Positions 9,400-18,697 are shown, counted from the stretch's first letter. The stretch: 64,000 nt of DNA from Nocardioides baekrokdamisoli (GCF_003945325.1 NZ_AP019307.1:1674001-1738000), one strand, 5' to 3'. Made by a program: numbers and translations. Notes: generated by a model not told the origin, from the letters alone.

Positions 9400-9893
9400 G
9401 CCAACTGACCCTGTTCCTGATCCGCATCGGCTACCTGGTGGCCCTGTGGATCTTCGTGTTCGCCGCGCTGAGTGTCGTCCGCACCGACCTCTTCGGCGTA
9501 CGCGCATCCAAGGCTCAGAAGGCTTCCGCCAACGTCAACACGAGGTCCAAGACGCAGGGTTCATCCAAACGGGCGGCCAAACCAGCGAAGAAGAGCAAGC
9601 GCACCCCGACCCAACTCGTCGTGACGGCCGGATCGAGCGCGGGCACCAGCGTGCCGCTCACCGAGGTCCCGATCGTGATCGGTCGTGGCGCAGACGCGCG
9701 GATCATCCTGGACGACGACTACGTCTCGACCCGGCACGCGCGCGTGGGCTATTCGGGCGACCAGTGGTTCGTGGAGGACCTCGGATCGACCAACGGCACG
9801 TATCTCGGCTCGGCGCGCATCCATCAGGCAACGGCTCTCGTGATGGGTGCCCAGATCCGGATCGGCAAGACCATCCTGGAGCTTCGCCCGTGA
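9396..9893 (+). CDS. fhaB: FhaB/FipA: membrane-anchored FHA protein
   Basis: A 165-residue protein with one N-terminal membrane helix (~5-28), a basic Lys/Ala linker (~35-68) and an FHA domain (~73-163) with IGRGADARIIL, STRHARV and DLGSTNGTYLG. The homologue in mycobacteria (FipA/FhaB) is a PknA/PknB target linking the kinases to FtsZ and FtsQ at the septum. GTG start overlaps the fhaA stop; its own stop overlaps the pstP start. Secure as family, role by homology. Confidence 0.92.
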   Translation: MSQLTLFLIRIGYLVALWIFVFAALSVVRTDLFGVRASKAQKASANVNTRSKTQGSSKRAAKPAKKSKRTPTQLVVTAGSSAGTSVPLTEVPIVIGRGADARIILDDDYVSTRHARVGYSGDQWFVEDLGSTNGTYLGSARIHQATALVMGAQIRIGKTILELRP

Positions 9894-11140
9894 AGTTGGC
9901 CTTCGCTGCGCTCTCCGACGTCGGACGGATCCGCAAAGACAACCAGGACAGTGGATACGCCGGCCCCTGGCTGATCGCGATCTGCGACGGCGTCGGCGGC
10001 GCCGCCCGCGGCGACATCGCCTCGGCGACCGCGATCGGCCAGATCAAGCGACTCGACATCCGGCCGCCGGAGGGCACCTCCGAGGACGACCTGATGAGTC
10101 TGGTCGCGAACGCGCTGCACCGCGCACACGACCGGATCGGTGAGCTGGTCGAGGTCGACCCCAACCTCAACGGCACCTCGACGACGGCGACCATTGGCCT
10201 CTTCGACGGCTCGCGGTTCGCGATCGGCCACGTCGGCGACAGTCGGGCGTACTTGCTCCGTGGCGGACTGTTGCATCAGCTCAGCAAGGACCACACCTTC
10301 GTCCAGAGCCTCGTCGACGACGGTCGGATCACCGAGGAGGAGGCGCGGGTTCACCCGCACAAGAACCTCATCCTCAACGCGCTCGACGGCGTACGCGACC
10401 TGGACCCCGACCTGTCCGTGATGGACCTGGAGATCGGCGACCGACTCCTGTTCTGCAGCGACGGTGTCAACGGCTTCCTCACCGATCCGCGGATCGCGGA
10501 CATCCTCGGCACCTCGACCCCGTCGTACGCCACCGTCGAACTGCTGCGCGCGAGTCTCGAGGCCGGCAGCACCGACAACGTCACCTGTCTCGTGGCCGAC
10601 GTCGTCGAGGACGACGCCCCGGCGCCCACGATGCCGATGACCGTCGGTGCCGCGGCCGAGATGCGTCGCAAGCCGAGCCTGACGTCGAAGTTCCGCGGTC
10701 ACCGGATGGGCGACACCGGCGAGCTCGAGCCGATCGACAGCGAGATCCCCGAAGGCGCGGTGGACTCGGACCCCGCCGAGCGCGAGCAGGCTCGGTACGC
10801 ACTCCTGGCGCCGACCCGGCAGACCTGGGTGCGCCGCGTCCTGGCTCTCCTGCTGATCGTCGGGCTGTTCTGGACCGCCGTCGCCGGCGCGTACTCGTGG
10901 ACCCAGACCCGCTACTTCGTCAAGGGTGGCGGCGACGGGTACGTGACCATCTACCGCGGCATCAACGCGAACGTCCTCGGCCTCCAGTTGTACGACGCCT
11001 ACGAGACCAGCACGCTCAAGGTCTCGGACCTCAGCAGCACCGGCCAAGCCACCGTGGACAAGGGTGTCGACAAGGGCAGCCTGACCAACGCCGAGACCTG
11101 GGTCCACCAACTCGCCAGCCAGTTCGGCGCGGCTCAGTGA
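9890..11140 (+). CDS. pstP: PstP: PP2C-type Ser/Thr protein phosphatase
   Basis: A 416-residue protein. Residues ~1-237 are a PP2C catalytic domain with metal-binding motifs RKDNQDS, CDGVGG, GDSRAYLL, CSDGVNGF and STDNVTC. A linker follows, then one membrane helix (~321-341) and a short extracytoplasmic tail. It reverses phosphorylation by PknA and PknB. The GTG at 9890 overlaps the fhaB stop; the longer frame upstream lies inside fhaB and is rejected. Compared with M. tuberculosis PstP the external domain is short. Confidence 0.94.
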   Translation: MKLAFAALSDVGRIRKDNQDSGYAGPWLIAICDGVGGAARGDIASATAIGQIKRLDIRPPEGTSEDDLMSLVANALHRAHDRIGELVEVDPNLNGTSTTATIGLFDGSRFAIGHVGDSRAYLLRGGLLHQLSKDHTFVQSLVDDGRITEEEARVHPHKNLILNALDGVRDLDPDLSVMDLEIGDRLLFCSDGVNGFLTDPRIADILGTSTPSYATVELLRASLEAGSTDNVTCLVADVVEDDAPAPTMPMTVGAAAEMRRKPSLTSKFRGHRMGDTGELEPIDSEIPEGAVDSDPAEREQARYALLAPTRQTWVRRVLALLLIVGLFWTAVAGAYSWTQTRYFVKGGGDGYVTIYRGINANVLGLQLYDAYETSTLKVSDLSSTGQATVDKGVDKGSLTNAETWVHQLASQFGAAQ

Positions 11141-12540
11141 GCGGCACCACGCCCGGCGCCCCGCTGGAGTACGGCCAACGCCGCGGCTCGGAATTCTGGC
11201 TGTGTCTCCTTGCCCTGCTGATCAGCGTGGCTGGCTACGCCGCGATGAGCGTTGGAGTGAACGGTCGCGTCGGCACGGACATCGCCACCTTCAGCGGATG
11301 GCTCGCCGGCCTGACGCTCGTGGCGCACGTGGCCGTACGCCGACTGGCGCCGCACGCAGACCCGGTGATCCTGCCGATCGCTCTCTTCCTCAACGGTCTC
11401 GGCCTGGTCATGATCCAGCGCCTGCACCTCGGCCCGCGAGGCACCGCAGAGCACTACTTCCCGCAGGGCTACACGCTGCAACTGATGTGGATGTCCGTCG
11501 GGGTGGTGCTCTTCGTCGCCGCCCTGTGGGTGATCCGTGACCACCGCATGCTGCAACGGTTCACTTACACCTTCGGCCTCGCGGCGGTCGTCCTGCTGCT
11601 CCTTCCCGCGATGCCCGTGATCGGACGTACCGTGAATGGCGCCCCGGTGTGGATCCACATCGGTCCGCTCACCGCCCAGCCGGGCGAGGTCGCGAAGGTG
11701 CTCCTGGTGATCGCCTTCTCGGGTTACCTCGTCGTCCACCGCGATGCTCTGGCGTTGGCCGGTCGTCGTGTCCTGGGCATCGACCTTCCGCGCGGTCGGG
11801 ATCTCGGTCCGATCCTGGCGATGTGGCTCATCGCCGTGGCCGTCCTGGTGTGGGAGTCCGACCTCGGCATGAGCCTGCTGTTCTTCGGCGTCTTCGTGAT
11901 CCTGCTGTACGTCTCGACGGAGCGCCGCGGTTGGATCGTCGTCGGAGGGGCACTGTTCGTCGTGGGTCTCGCCGCCGCGTACACAGCCGTCGGACACGTC
12001 CGGGTCCGCTTCGAGATCTGGCTGCATCCGTGGCAGTACTTCCACGCGGCGTCGGGGCCACAGTCCGACCAACTCGTGTCCTCGCTCTACGGGATGGCGT
12101 GGGGCGGCCTCCTGGGCCGCGGCTACGGCAACGGCATGCCCCGGCTGACGTCCTTCGCGAACTCCGACTTCGTCATCGGCTCCATCGGTGAGGAGCTCGG
12201 ACTGACGACTCTCTTCGTCATCCTGGTGTGCTACGCGCTGATCGTCGCGCGCGGGCTGCGGACCGCGATCATCTGCCGCGACGACTTCGGCAAGTTGCTG
12301 GCCGTGGGGCTGTCCACGTCGATCGCGATCCAGGTGTTCGTCATCGTCGGCGGCGTCACCCGCCTGATCCCGCTCACCGGTCTCACCACGCCGTTCCTGG
12401 CGTACGGCGGATCCAGTCTGGTGGTCAACTGGGTGATCATCGCGCTCCTGCTACGGATCTCCGACCAGGCGCGTCGCCCGGCCCCGACCTTCTCGATCGA
12501 CTCCTCGATGGAGGAGACGCAGGTGGTGAAGCTCGGATGA
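11137..12540 (+). CDS. rodA: RodA/FtsW-family SEDS peptidoglycan glycosyltransferase
   Basis: A 467-residue polytopic protein with about ten or more membrane helices. SEDS signatures are present: NGAPVWIHIGPLTAQPGE (catalytic-loop region with the QPGE stretch), WESDLGMSLLFFG, FVIGSIGEELGL, and TPFLAYGGSS near the end. It polymerises lipid II during elongation with the adjacent class B transpeptidase PbpA. The position between pstP and pbpA is the standard actinobacterial one, which supports RodA rather than FtsW. GTG start overlaps the pstP stop. Confidence 0.93.
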   Translation: MSGTTPGAPLEYGQRRGSEFWLCLLALLISVAGYAAMSVGVNGRVGTDIATFSGWLAGLTLVAHVAVRRLAPHADPVILPIALFLNGLGLVMIQRLHLGPRGTAEHYFPQGYTLQLMWMSVGVVLFVAALWVIRDHRMLQRFTYTFGLAAVVLLLLPAMPVIGRTVNGAPVWIHIGPLTAQPGEVAKVLLVIAFSGYLVVHRDALALAGRRVLGIDLPRGRDLGPILAMWLIAVAVLVWESDLGMSLLFFGVFVILLYVSTERRGWIVVGGALFVVGLAAAYTAVGHVRVRFEIWLHPWQYFHAASGPQSDQLVSSLYGMAWGGLLGRGYGNGMPRLTSFANSDFVIGSIGEELGLTTLFVILVCYALIVARGLRTAIICRDDFGKLLAVGLSTSIAIQVFVIVGGVTRLIPLTGLTTPFLAYGGSSLVVNWVIIALLLRISDQARRPAPTFSIDSSMEETQVVKLG

Positions 12541-14036
12541 ACCGACAGATCCGCGTACTGACGATCGCCTCGCTCTGCCTCCTGCTCGCCCTGATGGCGA
12601 ACATCACCTACGTCCAGTACTTCAAGCAATCGGAGTACAACAAGAAGGCCGACAACGCTCGGGTGATCCTGGAGGGCCTCAAGCGCCAGCGCGGCGAGAT
12701 CCTGGCCGGCTCGATGGTGATCGCCAAGAGCGTCCCGTCCAAGGACGGGTTCAACTTCCTGCGGGTCTACGGCAACAAGATCGACCCCAAGTACGCCGCC
12801 GACGCTGCCGCCGAGTACGCGCCCGTCACCGGCTACCTGACGCTGGGAGCCGACTGGGGAACCGAACAGGCGCAGAACTCGATCCTCTCGGGCACCGACG
12901 ACCGGCTGTTCATCGACCGGGTCAGCGACCTGCTCAACAACAACCAGCCCCAGGGCGGCAACGTCGAGCTCACCATCGACCCGAAGGTCCAGGACGCTGC
13001 GTACCAGGGTCTGGCGTCGCGCGGGTTCACCGGTGCGGCGGTCGCGATCGACCCGACCACCGGCAAGATCCTCGCGATGGCGAGTACGCCCTCCTACGAC
13101 CCGAACCGGGTGGCCTCGCACGACGCGTCCGCCTCGGCGAAGGCGTACGCGGAGATCCTGAAGAGCAACGCGCTGCTCAACCGCGGCGCCCAGCGACCGC
13201 TGTTCCCCGGGTCGACGTTCAAGTTGGTGACTGCGGCGGCGGCGATCCAGGACCTGCACATGAACCCGCAGTCTCTGGTCAACGGCAACGCCACCACCAC
13301 GATCCAGGGCACCAACCGGATCACCCAGAACGAGGACAAGGTCTCCTGCGGCTTCCTCAACCAGCCGCAGGTCAGCTTCATGACCGCGCTCGACTACTCG
13401 TGCAACGTGGCGTTCGCGGAGATCGGCGCCCGACTGAGCGCCGACCAGCTGACCTCCATGGCTGACTCCTTCGGCTTCAACACCAACCCGTTCCTCGACG
13501 TGTGGCCCTCGAGCGCCAGCAGCTACCCGAACGAGACGGACAAGGCGCTGCGCGCGCTGTCGGCGTACGGCCAACTGAGCGTCCAGGCGACGCCGCTGCA
13601 GATGGCGATGGTGGCGGCTGCGATCGGCAACCACGGCAAGCTGATGAAGCCGTACATGATCAACCGGCTCACCTCGCCGACGCTCGACGTCATCTCGCAG
13701 ACGCAGCCGACGGCACTGTCGAACCCCATCTCCGGCTCCACCGCCGACCAGCTCACCCAGATGATGGTCGACGTCGTGAACCGCGGCACGGGTACGCGGG
13801 CGCAGATCCCCGGGATCAGCGTCGCCGGCAAGACCGGTACCGCCGAGACGGGCACCGGCGGGTCGCCGTACGCGTGGTTCGTCTCGTTCGGTCCGTCGGA
13901 CAACGCGAAGATCGCGATCGCGGTGCTGGTGGAGAGTTCCAGCACCGTCAAGGACAACGTCGCCGGCGGGGCGCTCTGCGCGCCGATCGCCAAGGCGATG
14001 ATGCAGGCTTATCTCAGCGAAACGGGGACGCAGTAA
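12537..14036 (+). CDS. pbpA: PbpA: class B penicillin-binding protein (D,D-transpeptidase)
   Basis: A 499-residue protein with an uncleaved N-terminal membrane helix (~7-27), a dimerisation domain and a C-terminal transpeptidase domain. The three active-site motifs are seen: PGSTFK (SxxK, ~224-229), SCN (SxN, ~287) and AGKTGTAE (KTG, ~430). It cross-links the glycan made by RodA. The ATG overlaps the rodA stop (ATGA), and the TAA overlaps the pknA ATG, so expression is tightly coupled. Start and function secure. Confidence 0.95.
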   Translation: MNRQIRVLTIASLCLLLALMANITYVQYFKQSEYNKKADNARVILEGLKRQRGEILAGSMVIAKSVPSKDGFNFLRVYGNKIDPKYAADAAAEYAPVTGYLTLGADWGTEQAQNSILSGTDDRLFIDRVSDLLNNNQPQGGNVELTIDPKVQDAAYQGLASRGFTGAAVAIDPTTGKILAMASTPSYDPNRVASHDASASAKAYAEILKSNALLNRGAQRPLFPGSTFKLVTAAAAIQDLHMNPQSLVNGNATTTIQGTNRITQNEDKVSCGFLNQPQVSFMTALDYSCNVAFAEIGARLSADQLTSMADSFGFNTNPFLDVWPSSASSYPNETDKALRALSAYGQLSVQATPLQMAMVAAAIGNHGKLMKPYMINRLTSPTLDVISQTQPTALSNPISGSTADQLTQMMVDVVNRGTGTRAQIPGISVAGKTGTAETGTGGSPYAWFVSFGPSDNAKIAIAVLVESSSTVKDNVAGGALCAPIAKAMMQAYLSETGTQ

Positions 14037-15619
14037 TGGCAGGGCGTTACGTCTTCGGCGATTTCATCGCCTCCGGTGGCATGGCGGAGGTGTGGCGAGC
14101 GCGTGACAACGACTACAGCCGCGACGTCGCCATCAAGCTCCTCAAGCCGGAGTACGCGGACGACCCCGCGAGCCGTGCCCGCTTCGACGCCGAAGCGCGT
14201 CACGTGCAGAGCATCGATCACCCCAACGTGGCCGCGGTGTACGACGTCGGCGAGATGCCGACTGCGTCCGGGCTGATCCGGCCGTACCTGACGATGGAGT
14301 ACGTCGCGGGCCGGCCGCTCTCGGCGATCATCGGCGACGGTCCGCTGGCTCCCGAACTGGTGCAGTCGTTGCTCGCGCAGGCAGGCGATGGTCTCGCTGC
14401 TGCCCACGGGTCCGGGATCGTGCACCGTGACGTCAAGCCGGCGAACCTGCTGGTCACTGACTCCGGGACGCTCAAGATCACCGACTTCGGGATCGCCCGG
14501 TCGGCATCCCAGGGTGCTGTCACGGTGACCGGCCAGGTGGTCGGCACGCCGCAGTACCTGTCTCCCGAGCAGGCGCGCGGCGAGGTCGCCACGCCAGCGT
14601 CCGACGTGTACGGCCTCGGTGTGGTCGCCTTCGAAGCCCTCACCGGCTCACGTCCGTTCGACCGTCCGACCGCCGTCGCCACGGCCCTGGCCCACCTGGA
14701 GGACCCGGTCCCGGCGCTGCCGGACACCGTCCCCGCTGGTCTTGCCGCCGTGGTCGAGCGCTCACTCGCCAAGGATCCGGCCGACCGGTACGCCACCGGT
14801 GCGGAGTTCGCGGACGCGATGCGGGCCGCGAAGCTGACCTCGGCGTCATCGGTGCCGGTCGACAATGCCGAGCCGACTGTGGTGGTCGCGCCCGTGGTTC
14901 GGGGTGGGCACGAGGACGTCCCGACGCAGGCGATCGCCGCGATCGACGTCCCGATCCCGATGACGCCGGTCGCGGACGCAGCGCCAACCGACTTCGTACC
15001 GGCCACCCAGGCACCCCTCGCGCAGCCGATCGATCCGCTCGCGCCGCAGCGTTCCAACGCCAAGCCGGCTGTCGAGCCCGAGGCCCGCGCCGACGGACCG
15101 ACCCATTCGCGGACCACGGTCGTACGCCTCCCGAAGTCGGTCAAGCCGCTGGCCTCAGCCGTCAACAAGAAGACGAGCGCCTGGCCGTTCGGCACCCTCG
15201 ACACGGTGCTGGTGGTGCTCGGCGCGCTCACCATCCTGGCCCTGGGCTGGGTCGCGTACTTCCTCAATTCCGGAGCGCCCACCTCTCCGACAACGCCGAC
15301 ACCGACGGCGACCCAGACGTCCCACCCGACGAAGACGTCCAGTGCCGCTCCCACTCCGCCGGCTTTGGTCAACATGACCTGCGGACCGGTGACGGCTGAC
15401 GGCAAATACCTCAAGGGGCGGCAGTTGAGCGACGTCGAGTCGATCCTCACCGGCCTGGGCGTGAAGGTGCAGGCCAACGCCGAGAAGGGCACCCCGATCA
15501 ACACCGTCAGCCGGGTCACGCCGTGCCGCGGCGTACACGTCGGTGACACCGTCCAGATCTACTACTGGTCCGACCTGGCCACGAGCAGCAGCAGCCCAAC
15601 GAGCGGAGCAACACCATGA
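14036..15619 (+). CDS. pknA: PknA: transmembrane Ser/Thr protein kinase with a PASTA-like external domain
   Basis: About 527 residues. The kinase domain (~5-265) has the Gly loop SGGMAEVW, VAIK (K34), HRDVKPANLL (D131), DFG (149-151) and activation-loop Thr in TVTGQVVGT. A Pro/Ala-rich juxtamembrane stretch follows (~275-380), then a membrane helix (~386-408), a Thr/Pro-rich spacer and a single ~65-residue external module. That module looks PASTA-like and carries two Cys (MTCGP and TPCRG) that could form a disulfide. Mycobacterial PknA lacks a PASTA domain, so this outside part is a difference. Partner of PknB in growth and division control; start overlaps the pbpA stop. Confidence 0.92.
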   Translation: MAGRYVFGDFIASGGMAEVWRARDNDYSRDVAIKLLKPEYADDPASRARFDAEARHVQSIDHPNVAAVYDVGEMPTASGLIRPYLTMEYVAGRPLSAIIGDGPLAPELVQSLLAQAGDGLAAAHGSGIVHRDVKPANLLVTDSGTLKITDFGIARSASQGAVTVTGQVVGTPQYLSPEQARGEVATPASDVYGLGVVAFEALTGSRPFDRPTAVATALAHLEDPVPALPDTVPAGLAAVVERSLAKDPADRYATGAEFADAMRAAKLTSASSVPVDNAEPTVVVAPVVRGGHEDVPTQAIAAIDVPIPMTPVADAAPTDFVPATQAPLAQPIDPLAPQRSNAKPAVEPEARADGPTHSRTTVVRLPKSVKPLASAVNKKTSAWPFGTLDTVLVVLGALTILALGWVAYFLNSGAPTSPTTPTPTATQTSHPTKTSSAAPTPPALVNMTCGPVTADGKYLKGRQLSDVESILTGLGVKVQANAEKGTPINTVSRVTPCRGVHVGDTVQIYYWSDLATSSSSPTSGATP

Positions 15620-17340
15620 CGGACGGCCTGATCGGCGGACGGTACGAGCTGGGCGAGCTCCTCGGGCGTGGCGGTATGGCGGAGGTCCGCAAGGGGACCG
15701 ACAGCCGACTCGGACGTACGGTCGCCATCAAGCGCCTGCGGACCGACCTCGCCAGCGACGCCACGTTCCAGGCGCGCTTCCGTCGCGAGGCCCAGTCCTC
15801 CGCGGCGCTCAACCACCCCGCGATCGTCGCCGTGTACGACACCGGCGAGGAGATCACGGCCGACGGGATCCATCAGCCGTACATCGTGATGGAGTACGTC
15901 GCCGGGCGTACGCTGCGCGACATCCTCCGCGAGGGACGCAAGATCCTCCCCGAGCGCGCACTCGAGATCGGCTCGGACGTGCTGTCGGCGCTGGAATACA
16001 GCCACAAGGCCGGCATCATCCACCGCGACATCAAGCCCGGCAACGTGATGCTCACGCCGAACGGCGACGTCAAGGTGATGGACTTCGGCATCGCCCGGGC
16101 GATGAGCGACGGCCAGCAGACGATGACCCAGACGGCGGCTGTCGTCGGCACCGCGCAGTACCTCTCCCCGGAGCAGGCGCGCGGCGAGACGGTGGACTCC
16201 CGTTCGGACGTCTACTCCGCCGGCTGTCTGTTGTACGAGCTCCTCACCGGTCGGCCGCCGTTCGTCGGCGATTCGCCGGTGGCGGTCGCGTACCAGCACG
16301 TGCGCGAGAACCCGCAGCCGCCGTCGGCGCTCGACCCCTCGCTGCCCGGTGCGATCGACGCGATCGTGCTGACCTCGCTCGCGAAGCGCGTCGGCGATCG
16401 CTACCAGTCGGCTGCCGCCATGCGCGACGACATCGAGCGCTACCTCGGCGGGCGCCCGGTGACCGCATCGATCCCAGCCGTCGTGGCACCGCTCGCTGCC
16501 CCGGCGGCCGCCGCTCCGACCGGAGTCGTGCCGGCAGTCTGGGAGACGCGTCCCGAGGAGCCCAGCGGCCCACGTACGGGTCTGCTGATCGGACTCGCCC
16601 TGCTGGTGCTGGCGCTGATCGTCGGCGGAGTGCTGCTGATGCCAAAGCTCTTCCACCACAAGGCCGCCCAGATCTGCATCGACTCGACCGTCAACGGGAT
16701 GAGCCCTGCCCAGGCGCAGCAGAAGCTGAGCGGGCTGACCACGTCCGTGCAGCCGAAGACAGGCACCGCCCAGGACAAGGGCCAGATCATCGATGTCCTC
16801 GACAGCAGCAACAACGAGGCCGTCGGGCGCTGCTTCGACAGCGGCGCAGCGGTGATCCTGGTCAAGTCGGTCGGCCCGGCCAACGTGAGCGTCCCGGACG
16901 TACGCGGCTACACCCAGCAGGGTGCTCAGAACGCGCTCGGCGGTGCGCCGTACAACCTCGTCGTGAAGATCAGCCAGGTGTTTGACCCGTCGGCGGCGGG
17001 CAACGTGCTCAGCACCGATCCGGTCGCTGGCACCAGCGTGGCGCCGGGCTCGACCGTCACGATCACGGTGTCCAAGGGGCCGCAGCCCGTGGTGCCGAGT
17101 GAGGTCGGTCAGACGAAGGACGCGGCCACCAGCGCCCTGCAGGCCCTGGGTTACAAGGTGAAGTGGCTGGCGGACCCGACGTCGTCGCTGCCCGCCAACA
17201 CGGTGTCGCAGCAGGATCCGCCCGCGGGACAGGCGGTCGACGACCCGACGAAGACGACGGTCACGCTCTACATCTCGTCCGGCTCCGCTGGCGGACCGAC
17301 GGACTCGGGCTCGCCGACTCCGAGCGGCTCACCTACCTAA
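15616..17340 (+). CDS. pknB: PknB: transmembrane Ser/Thr protein kinase with PASTA repeats
   Basis: A 574-residue protein. The kinase domain (~8-275) has GRGGMAEV, VAIK (K39), HRDIKPGN (D138) and DFG (156-158). The activation segment TMTQTAAVVGT puts Thr at 171 and 173, the positions autophosphorylated in M. tuberculosis PknB. One membrane helix (~322-342) is followed by three external modules: a divergent one with a Cys pair (ICIDS and GRCFDS), then two standard PASTA domains starting near VSVPDVRGYT and PVVPSEVGQT. PASTA domains bind muropeptide or lipid II, letting the kinase sense wall growth. Ends the operon; its last 4 bp overlap the stop of the opposing DUF881 gene. Confidence 0.95.
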   Translation: MTDGLIGGRYELGELLGRGGMAEVRKGTDSRLGRTVAIKRLRTDLASDATFQARFRREAQSSAALNHPAIVAVYDTGEEITADGIHQPYIVMEYVAGRTLRDILREGRKILPERALEIGSDVLSALEYSHKAGIIHRDIKPGNVMLTPNGDVKVMDFGIARAMSDGQQTMTQTAAVVGTAQYLSPEQARGETVDSRSDVYSAGCLLYELLTGRPPFVGDSPVAVAYQHVRENPQPPSALDPSLPGAIDAIVLTSLAKRVGDRYQSAAAMRDDIERYLGGRPVTASIPAVVAPLAAPAAAAPTGVVPAVWETRPEEPSGPRTGLLIGLALLVLALIVGGVLLMPKLFHHKAAQICIDSTVNGMSPAQAQQKLSGLTTSVQPKTGTAQDKGQIIDVLDSSNNEAVGRCFDSGAAVILVKSVGPANVSVPDVRGYTQQGAQNALGGAPYNLVVKISQVFDPSAAGNVLSTDPVAGTSVAPGSTVTITVSKGPQPVVPSEVGQTKDAATSALQALGYKVKWLADPTSSLPANTVSQQDPPAGQAVDDPTKTTVTLYISSGSAGGPTDSGSPTPSGSPT

Positions 17341-18113
17341 GGCGTCGGCTCGGTGGCGTACGACAGCGCGGTGATGCCGGTGTACGCCGGAGCGCTCACC
17401 TGCGTCTGACGTACGCTCCAGCCGAGCTGGATGTCGGGGCTGGTGGCCGCCTCGACGATGAACCCGACGTCGCGGCTCGCGGCCAGGGCGGCGTTCAGCT
17501 TCGTCGGATCGCCGACTGCCTGGACGACGAACGGCTCCGGGTACGGCACCCCGCCCAGGAGGACGGTGCTGCCCGAGCACTTGATGCCGGTGGTGGAGAT
17601 GATCCGTTGTCCCTGGATCGTGATCGCCGTCGCGCCTCCGGACCAGAGTGCGTTGACGACCGCCTGGATGTCCTGCTGGTGGATCACGAAGAGGTTCGGG
17701 TCGAGTCGGGTGGTGTTGACCAGTGAGGTGGGCGAGTCCGCCAGGGAGATCGACAATCCGGGGCCATTGACCTTGGCCAGGCCGGCAGCCGGCATCGCCT
17801 TCTCCCGCAGCGCCTGCGCAGCGCGTACGGCCGCATCCGGGACGGCATTGGTGAGGGCGTTGATCTCGTCCTGGAGTGTGGCGGCCTGGCGCTGGTACGC
17901 ATCGGCCTGTTGCTTCTCCGACGCGACCAGCCCGCTGACGCCGACGTAGCGACCCGGACGGAGGTCGGTGCCGTGGCTGTTGACGGCGCTGATGATGAAC
18001 AGCGCCCCGCAGGCCGCAGCGACAGCAGGGGTGGCCCACCGCCACCGCCGGGCCCGCCACGGCATGCCCGAAACCGGCTCCGTCGGCCCTGTCTCGGTCG
18101 GCGGTGTGGTCAT
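17337..18113 (-). CDS. DUF881 family membrane-anchored protein
   Basis: A 258-residue protein: a short cytosolic tail rich in Thr/Pro, one membrane helix (~29-45, VAAACGALFIISAV), a coiled-coil-like segment (ASEKQQADAYQRQAATLQ, ~64-90) and a DUF881 domain with GPGLSISLAD and NALWSGGATAITIQGQR. This family is related to a division-linked protein group in Gram-positives, but its function is not established. Convergent with pknB, sharing 4 bp at the stops, and divergent from crgA with about 40 bp between starts, where both promoters must lie. Confidence 0.85.
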   Translation of the reverse strand: MTTPPTETGPTEPVSGMPWRARRWRWATPAVAAACGALFIISAVNSHGTDLRPGRYVGVSGLVASEKQQADAYQRQAATLQDEINALTNAVPDAAVRAAQALREKAMPAAGLAKVNGPGLSISLADSPTSLVNTTRLDPNLFVIHQQDIQAVVNALWSGGATAITIQGQRIISTTGIKCSGSTVLLGGVPYPEPFVVQAVGDPTKLNAALAASRDVGFIVEAATSPDIQLGWSVRQTQVSAPAYTGITALSYATEPTP

Positions 18114-18155
18114 GGTGGCTAGGGTATGCCGTTGTTGACTACGAGGAGGACGACG

Positions 18156-18626
18156 ATGGTCAAGGCGAAGCGTTCAGATCTTGCGTTGGGTGGCACCGGG
18201 GAACCGATCTTCACAGTTCGGTTCATGGCCGCGCTGGCGCTGGTCGTACTCGGGCTCGCATGGGTCCTGTACTACTACTTCGGCGTGCACCCGTCGCACA
18301 ACGCGAACGCGGTCAACCCGCCGTTCCGCGGGATCCAGCCGCTGAAGTGGCTGAAGGACTGGAACTACCTGATCGGCTTCGGACTGTTCTTCCTCGGCCT
18401 GATCATCACCGCCGACAAGAGCACCCCCCTGGGTCGCAACCGTGGCGTCGTGGTCTCGATGCTCTCGTGCTTCCTCTGCGCGCTGGTATGGATCTGCGTG
18501 TTCTACATCTTCAACGGCACGCATCTGGACAAGGTCTGGGTGTTCAACGACCTCGGCCAGAAGAACCTGTTCGTCGGGTTCGGCTTCCTGATCTGCGGGT
18601 TCTTCTTCGCCACCCGGTGGGAGTGA
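18156..18626 (+). CDS. crgA: CrgA-like division protein, apparently duplicated internally
   Basis: A 156-residue protein with four membrane helices (~23-43, 69-87, 98-118, 133-152). Ordinary CrgA is about 85-95 residues with two helices ending in a WNY...TMRW-type second helix. Here the second helix DWNYLIGFGLFFLGLIIT and the fourth QKNLFVGFGFLICGFFFATR resemble each other, and the third resembles the first, so the gene looks like two CrgA units in tandem. GAGGAGGA precedes the ATG at 18156; a frame extension upstream is not supported. CrgA helps assemble the divisome (FtsZ, FtsQ, PBPs). Family call good, duplication inferred by eye. Confidence 0.8.
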   Translation: MVKAKRSDLALGGTGEPIFTVRFMAALALVVLGLAWVLYYYFGVHPSHNANAVNPPFRGIQPLKWLKDWNYLIGFGLFFLGLIITADKSTPLGRNRGVVVSMLSCFLCALVWICVFYIFNGTHLDKVWVFNDLGQKNLFVGFGFLICGFFFATRWE

Positions 18627-18662
18627 GCCTGCGCTGACTCCGATCAGCGCCCTCTTGCCTCG

Positions 18663-18692
18663 AAGCCCCGTCGGCTCAGGTCGGCGGGGTTT
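18663..18692. terminator. Probable terminator after crgA
   Basis: Imperfect 12-bp stem with G.U pairs (AAGCCCCGTCGG against TCGGCGGGGTTT) and a short loop, ending in TTT. It sits 36 bases after the crgA stop. Confidence 0.65.
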
Positions 18693-18697
18693 CGGCG

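Noticed and set aside
14190..14205. CACGTG words in pknA and elsewhere as parS sites
   Set aside because: The core hexamer is common by chance; flanking bases lack the GTTT/AAAC arms.
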